Assembly: GCF_000317245.1 (NCBI RefSeq)
Contig: NZ_AJLJ01000164.1
Coordinates: 1-57,578 of the forward strand
Reading direction: 5' to 3'
Length of the DNA: 57,578 nucleotides
Source of the DNA: Fischerella muscicola SAG 1427-1 = PCC 73103
GTDB taxonomy: Bacteria; Cyanobacteriota; Cyanobacteriia; Cyanobacteriales; Nostocaceae
The notes under the pieces are model-generated. The model searched no databases, was not told the origin of the DNA, and saw nothing but the letters and a program-made list of their open reading frames with translations. The position numbers and the translations under genes are program-made. Position 1 is the first letter of the stretch. Every line of letters begins with the position of its first letter. This document shows positions 1 through 8,546 of this stretch, one piece after another.

Positions 1-1
1 C

Positions 2-1468
2 CCCTCCCCCATCTCCCCTTCTGTCGCCCCAGGACAAAATACCCTTGGCTTCATGCTACCTTACACACCTTTGCATCACTTAATTCTCAAACGCATGAAT
101 CGCCCAATTGTCTTGACTAGCGGTAATCTTGCTGATGAACCACAATGTATAGATAACGATGAAGCGCGACAGAAATTAAGTCAAATTGCTGATTATTTCC
201 TCTTACATAACCGCGAAATTGTTAATCGTGTAGATGATTCAGTGGTGCGGGTAGTTGGTGAGCAAATACAAACTATTCGCCGCGCTAGAGGATATGCACC
301 AACACCAATTAAATTACCATCTGGATTTGAGCAAACACCAGCAATTTTAGCGATGGGTGGCGAGTTAAAAAATACTTTTTGTTTATTAAAGGATGGCCAA
401 GCAATTTTATCTCAACATTTGGGAGATTTAGAAAATGCAGCCACCTTTACAGCTTATCAAAATACGCTCAACTTATACTTAAACTTATTCGAGCATAAAC
501 CAGAAGCGATCGCACTCGACAAACATCCCGAATATCTATCTACAAAACTTGGTCAAGAATTAGCATTCGCCAATCAAATTAAAATTTATTCTACCCAACA
601 TCATCACGCTCATATTGCCGCTTGCATGGCTGAAAATAATCTTCCTCTAGATTCATCACCTGTATTAGGTATTGCCTTAGACGGTTTAGGTTACGGTGAA
701 GATAATACACTTTGGGGCGGCGAATTTCTCCTAGCAAGTTACCAGAAATTTCAGCGATTAGCAACATTTCAACCAGTAGCCATGATCGGCGGAGAACAGG
801 CAATTTACCAACCTTGGCGTAACACTTACGCTCAATTAATCTCAGCTTTTACCTGGGAAGAAATCACAAGTAAATATGGAAATTTAGAAATTATCAAATT
901 CCTGGAAAATAAACCCCTAAAACTTCTCAATCAACTAGTATCAAAAAATATCAATTCCCCCTTAGCTTCCTCCGTAGGACGTTTATTTGATGCCGTTGCT
1001 GCTGCCATCGGTATATGCCGAGAATCATGTAACTATGAAGGACAAGCAGCAATCGAAATGGAAGCTTTAGTTGATAGAAATAATTTAAAGAATCATGAAG
1101 AAAAGCAAAAATATCCTTTTAAAATTAACATTTTAGATAATATTTACTGTATAGACCCAAGCCCAATGTGGAAAGCTTTATTAGATGACCTACAACAGCA
1201 AACTGATCTAGAAGTCATAGCTACAAAATTTCACATAGGTTTAGCTCAAACCATAGTCAACATGGTTAATTACCTATCTCAACAACATCATATCAAGACC
1301 GTCGTTTTCAGTGGAGGAGTATTTCAAAACTGTATATTATTAGAACAAGTCACTAAATACCTCAAAACCTCAGATGTTAACATACTAACTCATAGCTTGG
1401 CTTCCTGTAACGACGGTGGATTATCACTAGGTCAAGCAGTAATTGCAGCAGCTAATATCATCAAATAA
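2..1468 (+). CDS. hypF: HypF, [NiFe]-hydrogenase maturation carbamoyltransferase (5' end outside window)
   Basis: The frame is open from the window edge, so only the C-terminal 488 residues are visible. HypF makes the cyanide ligands of the NiFe centre: it activates carbamoyl phosphate and passes the carbamoyl group to the HypE C-terminal cysteine. The start of the visible part is the end of the YrdC-like domain (LTSGNLADEP). The rest is the Kae1-like domain, with the His motif QHHHAHIAAC and the FSGGVFQN and SCNDGGLSLGQ motifs near the end. The acylphosphatase and zinc-finger domains expected at the N-terminus lie upstream of the window. It is followed at 78 bp by hypC and is the first visible gene of the hyp cluster. 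The internal ATG at 53 is not the start, because conserved HypF-like sequence precedes it. Confidence 0.95.
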   Translation, partial: PSPISPSVAPGQNTLGFMLPYTPLHHLILKRMNRPIVLTSGNLADEPQCIDNDEARQKLSQIADYFLLHNREIVNRVDDSVVRVVGEQIQTIRRARGYAPTPIKLPSGFEQTPAILAMGGELKNTFCLLKDGQAILSQHLGDLENAATFTAYQNTLNLYLNLFEHKPEAIALDKHPEYLSTKLGQELAFANQIKIYSTQHHHAHIAACMAENNLPLDSSPVLGIALDGLGYGEDNTLWGGEFLLASYQKFQRLATFQPVAMIGGEQAIYQPWRNTYAQLISAFTWEEITSKYGNLEIIKFLENKPLKLLNQLVSKNINSPLASSVGRLFDAVAAAIGICRESCNYEGQAAIEMEALVDRNNLKNHEEKQKYPFKINILDNIYCIDPSPMWKALLDDLQQQTDLEVIATKFHIGLAQTIVNMVNYLSQQHHIKTVVFSGGVFQNCILLEQVTKYLKTSDVNILTHSLASCNDGGLSLGQAVIAAANIIK

Positions 1469-1546
1469 TAACTATATTATATATTGTCTAAACATTACTA
1501 TTTTTTATTTGCTATCTTTTTGATTCATTAAACAGGAAAACAAAAA

Positions 1547-1801
1547 ATGTGCTTAGGTATCCCAGGTCAAATCATCGAGATAACAGATCAAAATAACAAA
1601 CTAGCCATTGTCAATGTTGCTGGCGTCAAACGTCAAATTAACATTGCTTGTATAGTAGACGAACAACATACTCCCGAATCATGCATTGGTGATTGGGTAT
1701 TAGTTCATGTCGGTTTTGCCATGAACCGTATTAACGAAAAAGAAGCAAAAGAAACATTGCAAATTCTACAAGAAATTGCAGAAGTAATGGTTAGTAATTA
1801 G
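1547..1801 (+). CDS. hypC: HypC, hydrogenase maturation chaperone
   Basis: A protein of 84 residues, the usual size for HypC/HupF. It begins MCLGIPGQI; the Cys2 of the MCLG(I/V)P start is the residue that contacts HypD and the hydrogenase large subunit precursor. HypC works with HypD as the scaffold on which the Fe(CN)2CO unit is assembled, and then guides it to the large subunit. A weak ribosome site (AGGAAA) lies upstream of the ATG. It sits between hypF and hypD on the same strand, with short AT-rich gaps that fit one transcript. Confidence 0.95.
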   Translation: MCLGIPGQIIEITDQNNKLAIVNVAGVKRQINIACIVDEQHTPESCIGDWVLVHVGFAMNRINEKEAKETLQILQEIAEVMVSN

Positions 1802-1860
1802 AAGTTATCTATTATTAATAATGCTATCTATTTTACTATCTACTAAACACTAAAACTTAT

Positions 1861-2988
1861 ATGAAATATGTAGATGAGTTTCGTGATTCTCAGAAAGCAA
1901 AAGCGCTAGTATGGCAAATAGAAAAATTATCTAGCCTACTAGATAAACATATTAAAATTATGGAAGTATGCGGCGGTCATACCCATTCTATTTTTAAATA
2001 TGGCATCGAAGCAGTCCTACCCAAGGCAATAGAATTAATTCATGGGCCTGGTTGTCCGGTGTGTGTAATGCCAAGAGGTAGGTTAGATGATGCGATCGCG
2101 ATCGCCCAAAATCCTCATGTCATCTTTACTACCTTTGGCGATGCAATGCGGGTTCCTGGTTCGCAAACAAGTCTGCTACAAGCGAAAGCTACAGGTGCAG
2201 ACATCCGCATGGTTTACTCACCCTTAGATAGCCTCAAAATTGCTAAAGAAAACCCCAACAAAGAAGTTGTATTTTTTGCGTTAGGTTTTGAAACTACAGC
2301 CCCTAGCACTGCTTTTACTATCCTCCAAGCAGCAGCAGAAAATATTCATAACTTCAGCATGTTTTGTAATCACGTCCTCGTGATTCCTGCGTTACAAACC
2401 TTGTTAGATAATCCTGATTTGCAACTCGATGGATTTGTCGGCCCTGGTCATGTCAGTATGGTAATTGGTACTGAACCTTATGAGTTTATTTCTCAACATT
2501 ATCATAAGCCAATTGTTATTTCTGGATTTGAACCTTTAGATATTCTCCAATCAGTTTGGATGCTAGTACGACAATTAGTAGAAAATCGCTGTGAAGTTGA
2601 AAATCAATATCGGCGATTAGTAGATAATAAGGGTAATCAATTGGCACTTACTGCCATGAATACGGTATTTGAAACACGACAACATTTTGAGTGGCGTGGC
2701 TTGGGTGATATCCCCTATTCTGGGTTAAAAATTCGTTCGGAATATGCCCAGTTTGATGCAGAATTGAAGTTTACGATTCCTAATTTAAAAGTTGTAGATC
2801 ATAAGGCTTGTCAATGTGGAGAAATTCTCAAGGGTGTGATGAAGCCTTGGGAATGTAAGGTATTTGGTACTGCTTGTACTCCAGAAACACCGATAGGAAC
2901 TTGTATGGTGTCTTCAGAGGGTGCGTGTGCAGCTTATTACAAATATGGTCGTTTTTCGATAGTTGGGAAAGAAGAGGTAGGAGTTTAG
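1861..2988 (+). CDS. hypD: HypD, Fe-S scaffold protein for hydrogenase Fe(CN)2CO assembly
   Basis: A protein of 375 residues, full length for HypD. HypD carries a [4Fe-4S] cluster and redox cysteines and holds the iron while the CN and CO ligands are added. The conserved motifs are visible in order: CGGHTHSIFKYG near residue 38, HGPGCPVCVMP near 60, the FALGFETTAPS block near 140, and the C-terminal cysteine-rich stretch with ACQCGEIL, PWECKVFG and GACAAYYKYG. No clear Shine-Dalgarno site precedes the ATG. It lies 59 bp after hypC and is followed by a tautomerase gene rather than directly by hypE. Confidence 0.96.
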   Translation: MKYVDEFRDSQKAKALVWQIEKLSSLLDKHIKIMEVCGGHTHSIFKYGIEAVLPKAIELIHGPGCPVCVMPRGRLDDAIAIAQNPHVIFTTFGDAMRVPGSQTSLLQAKATGADIRMVYSPLDSLKIAKENPNKEVVFFALGFETTAPSTAFTILQAAAENIHNFSMFCNHVLVIPALQTLLDNPDLQLDGFVGPGHVSMVIGTEPYEFISQHYHKPIVISGFEPLDILQSVWMLVRQLVENRCEVENQYRRLVDNKGNQLALTAMNTVFETRQHFEWRGLGDIPYSGLKIRSEYAQFDAELKFTIPNLKVVDHKACQCGEILKGVMKPWECKVFGTACTPETPIGTCMVSSEGACAAYYKYGRFSIVGKEEVGV

Positions 2989-3049
2989 TTAATTTCAGAA
3001 TATATTTGATTAACTAACCGCTAATAAGCTAAGATTATTGGAGATTTTT

Positions 3050-3265
3050 ATGCCATTTGTTACTGTTCAAATTGCTAAGGGTCATTCTGTTGAAAAGAAG
3101 CGACAATTAGCGCAAGCAATTACTGATGCTTTGGTTGCGACTATGGCTACTAAACCAGAATGGGTAACTGTACATATTGATGAATTTGAAAGAGAAAATT
3201 GGGCTGTAGGTGGTGTTTTACATGTTGATAAACATGCTGGTAGGCATGTGGAAAAAGGGGTTTAA
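3050..3265 (+). CDS. 4-oxalocrotonate tautomerase-like small enzyme
   Basis: A protein of 71 residues beginning MPFVTVQIAKG. Tautomerase-superfamily enzymes use Pro2, exposed as the N-terminal residue after Met removal, as the catalytic base, so I place the start at this ATG and not at the in-frame TTG 12 bases earlier. GGAG lies 8 bases upstream of the ATG. The length and the pattern (VEKKRQLAQAITDAL, then VTVHIDEF) match 4-OT monomers, which form hexamers. The substrate cannot be told. It lies between hypD and the SDR gene, on the hyp strand, so it is probably co-transcribed with hydrogenase maturation genes; any role there is inference. Confidence 0.85.
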   Translation: MPFVTVQIAKGHSVEKKRQLAQAITDALVATMATKPEWVTVHIDEFERENWAVGGVLHVDKHAGRHVEKGV

Positions 3266-3324
3266 ATTTAAGTCAAAAGTTTAAGGGAAGATGATTCACT
3301 TTTGGCTTTATTTGGTGAGGGTGT

Positions 3325-4098
3325 ATGCAAAAAAATCTATTTGATTTGTCTGAAAAAGTAGCAATTGTCACTGGTTCTGGACGGGGTTTAGGAAAAGTGA
3401 TGGCTGTGGGTTTGGCTGAATTGGGTGTGAAAGTGATTGTTGGCGATCGCAATTTTGAGGAAGCAAAACAAACAGCACACACTATCACAGCTTCTGGAGG
3501 AATTGCAAGTGCAACTTTTGTGGATATTTCTGAGAGTGATAGTTGTAATGATTTAATTCAGTTTGCAGTTAATGAGTTTGGACAAGTTAATATTCTGGTG
3601 AATAATGCTGGAATTGACATTATCAAACCCGCAGAAGCAGTTTGTGAGTCTGAATGGGATGAAATTTTAAATGTGAATTTAAAGGGACATTTTCACTGTT
3701 CGCAATTTGCTGCTGTTCAGATGATGAAGCAAAACACGGGTGGTTCAATTATTAATATTTCCTCAATTGCTTCTGTTGTCGGTATTCCTGGTTTAGTTGC
3801 TTATAGTGCTGCGAAGGGTGGAATTAACCAACTCACACGGGTGATGGCGGTGGAATGGGCGTCAAAAAATATTCGAGTGAATGCGATCGCACCAGGTTAC
3901 TTTGAAAATATCATGCTAGGTGCGAATGCAGAGCATGAAAAACTTGAAAAGCAAAAACAAATTATCACTTTTACACCAATGGCGCGTCGTGGAAAGCCAG
4001 AAGAATTAATTGGCCCATTAGTTTTTTTAGCTTCTGATGCATCTTCCTATGTTACTGGTGCTGTTTTATTTGTAGATGGCGGATACACAGCAGCTTGA
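3325..4098 (+). CDS. SDR-family NAD(P)-dependent oxidoreductase (FabG-like)
   Basis: A classical short-chain dehydrogenase of 257 residues. It has the cofactor motif TGSGRGLG near residue 17, NNAG near 93, a catalytic Ser in INISSIAS, the YSAAK Tyr-Lys pair, and the C-terminal VTGAVLFVDGGY block seen in FabG-type proteins. A purine-rich ribosome site (GGTGAGG) precedes the ATG. It lies between the tautomerase and hypE in the hyp cluster, where I would not expect an SDR. The substrate is unknown. It could be 3-oxoacyl-ACP reductase-like or glucose/sorbitol dehydrogenase-like. Confidence 0.88.
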   Translation: MQKNLFDLSEKVAIVTGSGRGLGKVMAVGLAELGVKVIVGDRNFEEAKQTAHTITASGGIASATFVDISESDSCNDLIQFAVNEFGQVNILVNNAGIDIIKPAEAVCESEWDEILNVNLKGHFHCSQFAAVQMMKQNTGGSIINISSIASVVGIPGLVAYSAAKGGINQLTRVMAVEWASKNIRVNAIAPGYFENIMLGANAEHEKLEKQKQIITFTPMARRGKPEELIGPLVFLASDASSYVTGAVLFVDGGYTAA

Positions 4099-4228
4099 AG
4101 CAAGAAGACACGAGGGACACGGAAGTGTGGGGAGTGTGGGAAGACAAGGGAGAAGAAATCGCCTTGAAGCTAGAACGTTGAGGTTTGAAACTAAAACGTT
4201 GAGGTTTAACTTTTACCTGACTATGACC

Positions 4229-4270
4229 AATGACCATTGTACAGACGCGATGAATTGCGTCTCTAATGAC
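4229..4270. repeat. Dispersed short repeat with inverted GAGACGC arms
   Basis: The 42 bases between the SDR and hypE carry AATGACCATTGTACAGACGCG on the left and GCGTCTCTAATGAC on the right, so that ACGCGAT and ATTGCGT form a small hairpin. The same left and right arms recur at 46102-46176 with a longer centre. Just upstream (about 4170-4208) a 14-base unit AACGTTGAGGTTT appears twice. This is typical of the palindromic intergenic repeats of filamentous cyanobacteria. The repeat ends three bases before the hypE ATG. Confidence 0.7.
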
Positions 4271-4272
4271 AA

Positions 4273-5358
4273 ATGACAAATGATAAAAATTCTCTATTTC
4301 AAAAAATTGAATCAGTTCGTCGTCGCAGCAAAATCCAGGATACTCACATCACTCTCGCACATGGTAGTGGTGGTAAAGCAATGCGCGATTTAATTGATGA
4401 TGTTTTTGTGAGTAAGTTTGATAATCCGATTCTTTCACAATTAGAAGATCAAGCAACTTTTGATTTAGCAAGTCTCATTCAACACGGAAATAAACTCGCT
4501 TTTACCACTGATTCTTATGTTGTTGATCCTTTATTTTTTCCTGGAAGTAACATCGGAGAATTAGCCGTTAATGGTACTATCAACGATTTAGCAGTAAGTG
4601 GTGCAAAACCTCTATACCTTACCTGTAGCGTTATTTTAGAAGAAGGCTTATCAATAGAAACATTACGCCGTGTTGTTAGCAGTATGAAAATAGCAGCTAA
4701 TAAAGCTGGCGTACAAATTGTCACTGGTGACACCAAAGTTGTTCATCGTGGCGCGGCTGATAAATTATTTATTAATACAACAGGTATTGGCGTAATTCGT
4801 GCAGGTGTTTCTATTTCTGCTCATAATATTCAAGCTGGAGATGTAGTAATAATTAATGGTGAAATAGGTAATCATGGTACAGCCATTCTCATCGCCCGTG
4901 GAGAATTAGCACTAGAAACTAATATAGAAAGTGACTGTCAGCCATTACATGATTTAGTCAAAACAATTCTTGATGTTTGTCCCGAAATTCATGCAATGCG
5001 GGATGCAACACGCGGCGGTTTAGCTACTGTATTAAATGAATTTGCCCTCAGTTCAAATATTGCAATTCGCCTTGATGAAAAATCAATTCCCATTCGAGAA
5101 GAAGTCAAAGGAGTTTGCGAAATTTTAGGTTTAGATCCATTGTATTTAGCAAATGAAGGAAAATTAGTTGTAGTAGTCAAAAAGGAACATGCTGAGGTAG
5201 TTTTATCAGCCATGAAATCTCATCACGCCGGAAAAGATGCTTGTATAATTGGCGAAGTAATTTCCTCACCAGCAGGAATTGTTTTATTAAAAACTTTCTT
5301 TGGTACTGAACGAATTGTTGATATGCTTGTCGGCGATCAACTACCACGAATTTGTTAA
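4273..5358 (+). CDS. hypE: HypE, hydrogenase maturation carbamoyl dehydratase
   Basis: A protein of 361 residues with the PurM/AIR-synthase fold pattern: AHGSGGKAMRDLI at the N-terminus, TDSYVVDPLFFPG, GDTKVVHRG and RDATRGGLATVLNEF. It ends in PRIC, the invariant C-terminal cysteine that HypF carbamoylates and that HypE then dehydrates with ATP to a thiocyanate, the CN donor. The first ~20 residues look like an extension encoded by the repeat-rich leader (MTNDKNSLFQ), so the true start could be further in. It follows the SDR after 174 bp and precedes hypA by 116 bp. Confidence 0.96.
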   Translation: MTNDKNSLFQKIESVRRRSKIQDTHITLAHGSGGKAMRDLIDDVFVSKFDNPILSQLEDQATFDLASLIQHGNKLAFTTDSYVVDPLFFPGSNIGELAVNGTINDLAVSGAKPLYLTCSVILEEGLSIETLRRVVSSMKIAANKAGVQIVTGDTKVVHRGAADKLFINTTGIGVIRAGVSISAHNIQAGDVVIINGEIGNHGTAILIARGELALETNIESDCQPLHDLVKTILDVCPEIHAMRDATRGGLATVLNEFALSSNIAIRLDEKSIPIREEVKGVCEILGLDPLYLANEGKLVVVVKKEHAEVVLSAMKSHHAGKDACIIGEVISSPAGIVLLKTFFGTERIVDMLVGDQLPRIC

Positions 5359-5371
5359 TTATATTTATGTA

Positions 5372-5390
5372 GACGTTGCAGTGCAACGTC
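5372..5390. repeat. Palindromic dispersed repeat GACGTTGCA/TGCAACGTC
   Basis: A perfect 9-bp inverted repeat around one central base, followed directly by another partial copy (TGCAACGTCTCTACA, about 5395-5409). It sits in the 116-bp gap between hypE and hypA. A near-identical palindrome occurs downstream of ispH at 57368-57391. It may form a hairpin in the hyp transcript but has no T-tract, so I do not call a terminator. Confidence 0.7.
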
Positions 5391-5474
5391 TTTACTGCAA
5401 CGTCTCTACAATTTTGTGGTTTGTTCAGGAAAAATATTTTTACCAATCATATTTAAAAAATTAGTAACCTCAAA

Positions 5475-5816
5475 ATGCATGAATTAGGAATTACCCAAAA
5501 TATTGTAGCCATTGTATCTGAACATGCCCACGGCTCAAAAGTAAAACGAGTACTATTAGAAATAGGCAAACTTTCAGCTATCATGCCAGATGCAATCCGA
5601 TTTTGTTTTGACATTTGTTCTCAAGGAACAGTTTTAGAAGGAGCAAAATTAGAAATTTTAGAAATAGCAGGCTTAGGTAAATGTTGCCAATGTGGTGCTG
5701 AAATTCCTCTAGAACAACCCTTTGGTGAATGTAAATGTGGTAGTAAACACATAGATTTAATCGCTGGTCAAGAACTGAAAATAAAAGAAATTGAAATAGA
5801 GGAAATATGTGTGTAA
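5475..5816 (+). CDS. hypA: HypA, nickel-insertion protein
   Basis: A protein of 113 residues beginning MHELGIT; His2 and Glu3 belong to the nickel site of HypA. A zinc finger with two CxxC-like pairs is visible (CCQCGAE and ECKCGSK). HypA works with the GTPase HypB to put nickel into the hydrogenase large subunit after the iron centre is complete. The gene overlaps hypB by 10 bases, so the two are translationally coupled. Confidence 0.96.
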   Translation: MHELGITQNIVAIVSEHAHGSKVKRVLLEIGKLSAIMPDAIRFCFDICSQGTVLEGAKLEILEIAGLGKCCQCGAEIPLEQPFGECKCGSKHIDLIAGQELKIKEIEIEEICV

Positions 5817-6694
5817 CTTGCGGTTGTTCTGATGATAATGACGCCAAAATCTCTAATTTAGAAACAGGTACAGTATTGTCAATTAATGTCAACGGGCATA
5901 CCGATTATCATGATCATCACACCCATACTTTACCTGATGGCACCGTCATTACTCATTCTCACAGTCACGATCATACTCACCAAACAGCATCACATCTTCA
6001 CGCCAAAATCCATGGCACAACAATATCATTAGAACAAGATATTTTAGCTAAAAATAACTTAATTGCAGCCCAAAATCGGGGATGGTTTAAAGGCAGAAAT
6101 ATTCTTGCATTAAATCTTATGAGTTCTCCCGGTGCTGGTAAAACTACCCTCTTAACTCGCACCATCAACGATTTAAAAACACAGTTAAATATTAGTGTGA
6201 TAGAAGGCGATCAAGAAACTATCAACGATGCTAAAAAAATTCAAGAAACAGGCTGTAAAGTTGTTCAAATAAACACAGGTACAGGCTGTCATCTTGATGC
6301 AGTGATGCTCGAAAAAGGACTGCAACAACTTAATCCACCACTAGATTCAGTTGTGATGATCGAGAACGTGGGTAATTTGGTTTGTCCGGCTTTATTTGAT
6401 TTAGGAGAAAACCTCAAAGTCGTGATTCTCTCTGTAACAGAAGGGGAAGATAAACCAATTAAATATCCTCACATGTTCCGTGCTAGTGAAGTGATGCTTC
6501 TCACGAAAATTGATTTGCTGCCTTATGTCCAATTTGATGTGCAAAAATGTATAGAGTATGCCCAGCAGGTCAATCCCCAGATTCAGATTTTTCAAGTTTC
6601 AGCATTAACCGGAACTGGGCTAGAAGATTGGTATAAATGGCTAACTCAAAATAGGGAACAGGGAACAGGGAATAGTTATCTAACTGATCAGTGA
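5807..6694 (+). CDS. hypB: HypB, hydrogenase nickel incorporation GTPase
   Basis: A protein of 295 residues. It begins MCVTCGC, the CxxCGC-type high-affinity nickel motif, followed by a His-rich stretch (about residues 30-65, with HDHHTHTL and HSHSHDHTH) that stores nickel. The GTPase domain has the P-loop SSPGAGKTTLL, EGDQET and ENVGNLVCP. HypB hydrolyses GTP to drive nickel transfer with HypA. The last ~12 residues (REQGTGN and on) are encoded by a run of the intergenic repeat GGGAACA, so the C-terminus looks extended by repeat DNA. The stop codon touches that of the convergent protease gene with no gap. Confidence 0.96.
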   Translation: MCVTCGCSDDNDAKISNLETGTVLSINVNGHTDYHDHHTHTLPDGTVITHSHSHDHTHQTASHLHAKIHGTTISLEQDILAKNNLIAAQNRGWFKGRNILALNLMSSPGAGKTTLLTRTINDLKTQLNISVIEGDQETINDAKKIQETGCKVVQINTGTGCHLDAVMLEKGLQQLNPPLDSVVMIENVGNLVCPALFDLGENLKVVILSVTEGEDKPIKYPHMFRASEVMLLTKIDLLPYVQFDVQKCIEYAQQVNPQIQIFQVSALTGTGLEDWYKWLTQNREQGTGNSYLTDQ

Positions 6695-7903
6695 TCACTG
6701 TGAATTCGTGGTTGATTTTGCGATCGCCTGTAATTGTAAACCCTGTGGATAACTTCCTTCCTCTTTAATTCGCTTAATCTCAGCATCAGTGATCCGCAAA
6801 CCGAGATTTTGCGCTAGTGTTCGGACAATATCCCCTCGATCAATGATACCGGCAACAGCACCCGCAGGCGAAAGTACGGTAACACGGGGTAAATGTTCGT
6901 TTTCCAGCTTGTTAATAATTTCCGCAATATTAGTTGACTCTTCAACACTAGGGATTTCCGTCAAGGGATGCACGATCGCATTCACAGTCTTGGTTTCCCA
7001 TTCACTTCTTTCTACTGTTCGCAAGTCATCAATGGCAACCATACCCCGATAACGCCCATCGGATTCAGCGAAATAAACCTGTACAGGAGTTGTTTCTAAT
7101 AAATATAAATCGGCGAATGAACGTAAAGTTTGGTTAGCATCGACTATGCGAAAATTACGAGTCATAGCGTCAGTTGCTTTTAGTTTTAGCAAGGTTTCTT
7201 GTAAAATCGTGACGCGATCATAAGTTGTGGCGTTGCGGATACCAAACCAACCCAACAAGGCAATCCATAAGCCCGTAACTAGTTCACCTGTAAAATAGTC
7301 TACTGCCAAGCCAAGAGCGATCGCAGCATAACCTAAAATTTGTCCTGTTTTTGCTGCCCAATGCACAGCTTGAAAGCGATCACCTGTAGCTTTCCATACT
7401 GCGGCTTTTAACACCTGTCCCCCATCTAAAGGTAAGCCAGGAATCAAATTGAATAAGGCTAAGACTAAATTAATTCTCGCCAAATCTCCAATCATTACTC
7501 GCAGCGAGCTAGTATCAGGTAATACATCAGCCCCCAGCCGTAACAGCAAAAATAGGGCAATACTAACTGCTGGGCCAGCGATCGCCACTTGAAAGGCTTT
7601 ACCAGGAGTTTTCGATTCTTCTTCAATCGCAGCAATCCCACCAAACAAAAACAAAGTAATAGAATTAACTTTAATTCCTTGCGATCGCGCCACCAAGCTG
7701 TGACCCAACTCGTGTAATAACACCGAAGCAAACAGCAGTAGTGCCATGGCTACTCCTGCACTCCAAGCCCAGACAGTCCCTAATTCCTGGTAAGCTACAC
7801 CAAAGTTGAGCGTTGCCAACCCTAAAATCACAAACCACAAGGGATCTAAAAATAGAGGAATGCCAAATAAAGACCCTATTCGCCAATTTGTATTTGTTTG
7901 CAT
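6695..7903 (-). CDS. Site-2 protease family (M50) membrane metallopeptidase with CBS domains
   Basis: A protein of 402 residues. Several hydrophobic segments occupy the first ~230 residues. HELGH at residues 64-68 is the zinc motif, and LDGG at 159-162 supplies the third metal ligand, as in intramembrane site-2 proteases (SpoIVFB type). Residues ~245-380 form a pair of CBS domains, which usually sense adenine nucleotides. A TAGGAAA ribosome site precedes the ATG. Proteases of this type cleave membrane-anchored anti-sigma factors or other regulators; the substrate here is unknown. It converges with hypB. Confidence 0.92.
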   Translation of the reverse strand: MQTNTNWRIGSLFGIPLFLDPLWFVILGLATLNFGVAYQELGTVWAWSAGVAMALLLFASVLLHELGHSLVARSQGIKVNSITLFLFGGIAAIEEESKTPGKAFQVAIAGPAVSIALFLLLRLGADVLPDTSSLRVMIGDLARINLVLALFNLIPGLPLDGGQVLKAAVWKATGDRFQAVHWAAKTGQILGYAAIALGLAVDYFTGELVTGLWIALLGWFGIRNATTYDRVTILQETLLKLKATDAMTRNFRIVDANQTLRSFADLYLLETTPVQVYFAESDGRYRGMVAIDDLRTVERSEWETKTVNAIVHPLTEIPSVEESTNIAEIINKLENEHLPRVTVLSPAGAVAGIIDRGDIVRTLAQNLGLRITDAEIKRIKEEGSYPQGLQLQAIAKSTTNSQ

Positions 7904-7999
7904 TTTTATTTCCTAAAATATTAAGATTTGTCAAGCCAAACTATATATATTTCTAGAATAGACAATTACAGCCAAGCACAATAAACTCACAAAACAAAA

Positions 8000-8040
8000 A
8001 CAGCAGACACAGCCTATCCCAAGGCTTAAACATCTGCTGC
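8000..8040 (-). terminator. Probable rho-independent terminator of the psaK gene at 8066-8344
   Basis: On the minus strand GCAGCAGA pairs with TCTGCTGT, with an inner GCC/GGC pair, and a T-rich tract (TTTTTGTTTTG) follows. It begins 26 bases after the psaK stop codon. The strand and the T-tract match termination of the psaK transcript before the protease gene. Confidence 0.75.
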
Positions 8041-8065
8041 TTTTGTATTACACCAAAATTTCTGA

Positions 8066-8344
8066 TCAAATAACGCCCAAGTTGGTCAATCCCAAAACAG
8101 CACCGACACCAAGAATGTGACCCGCAGCCATCGCAGCTAGGAATGTAGCAACACTAGGATTATTGAAAACTGAAGGGAAAGGTAATGGCATTTTCGGACC
8201 CACGTGAGGATACCAAACGACGCGGGGAATAATCACTAGACACAACAGACAAGCACCGGTAATATACAAAAATTCCGTCAAACCCCAGGTGGTGTAAGTA
8301 TTGGGGACAGTGCTTTGAACCGCTAATAAAATTGATGAAATCAC
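8066..8344 (-). CDS. psaK: Photosystem I subunit PsaK (copy 1)
   Basis: A protein of 92 residues with two hydrophobic helices (about 20-45 and 62-88) joined by a polar loop with [12 protein letters not shown], and the C-terminal [14 protein letters not shown]. PsaK is a peripheral PSI subunit at the edge of the complex, near PsaA, involved in antenna coupling. The start is GTG, decided by a strong AGGAGA site 8 bases upstream and by alignment with the neighbouring copy, which starts at the same residue. The tandem paralogue lies upstream on the same strand. Confidence 0.92.
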   Translation of the reverse strand: MISSILLAVQSTVPNTYTTWGLTEFLYITGACLLCLVIIPRVVWYPHVGPKMPLPFPSVFNNPSVATFLAAMAAGHILGVGAVLGLTNLGVI

Positions 8345-8501
8345 AATTGTTTCTCCTGTTTGAATAAATGATTCAGCTGTAGAAACACGAAATTTCTGAT
8401 GAAACCTCGCATCTCCACAGCCATTCCATGCTCTATCCGATCAAGTGGTCTATCCTCATTCCTGAGAGAGGTTAGATCCTCTTTCCTGAGTTAGGATGAC
8501 C

Positions 8502-8519
8502 GAAACAATTGAAACAATT
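8502..8519. repeat. Two tandem copies of GAAACAATT upstream of psaK copy 1
   Basis: A 9-bp unit repeated exactly twice and followed by GTAAATTTGG, 158-175 bp upstream of the psaK GTG start. A second imperfect direct repeat (TTCCTGAG and TCCTC units) lies next to it at about 8456-8495. The 202-bp gap between the psaK copies therefore has repeated motifs that could be regulator sites, but none matches a consensus I can name. Confidence 0.5.
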
Positions 8520-8546
8520 GTAAATTTGGAATTGGAAATTCCGAAT

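Noticed and set aside
53..1468. ATG at 53 as the start of hypF
   Set aside because: The frame is open to the window edge and reads APGQNTLGFM, conserved HypF sequence, so the gene begins outside the window.
8345..8546. RpaB (HLR1) site before psaK
   Set aside because: The GAAACAATT tandem has a 9-base period and lacks two clean TTACA-type repeats at the usual spacing.
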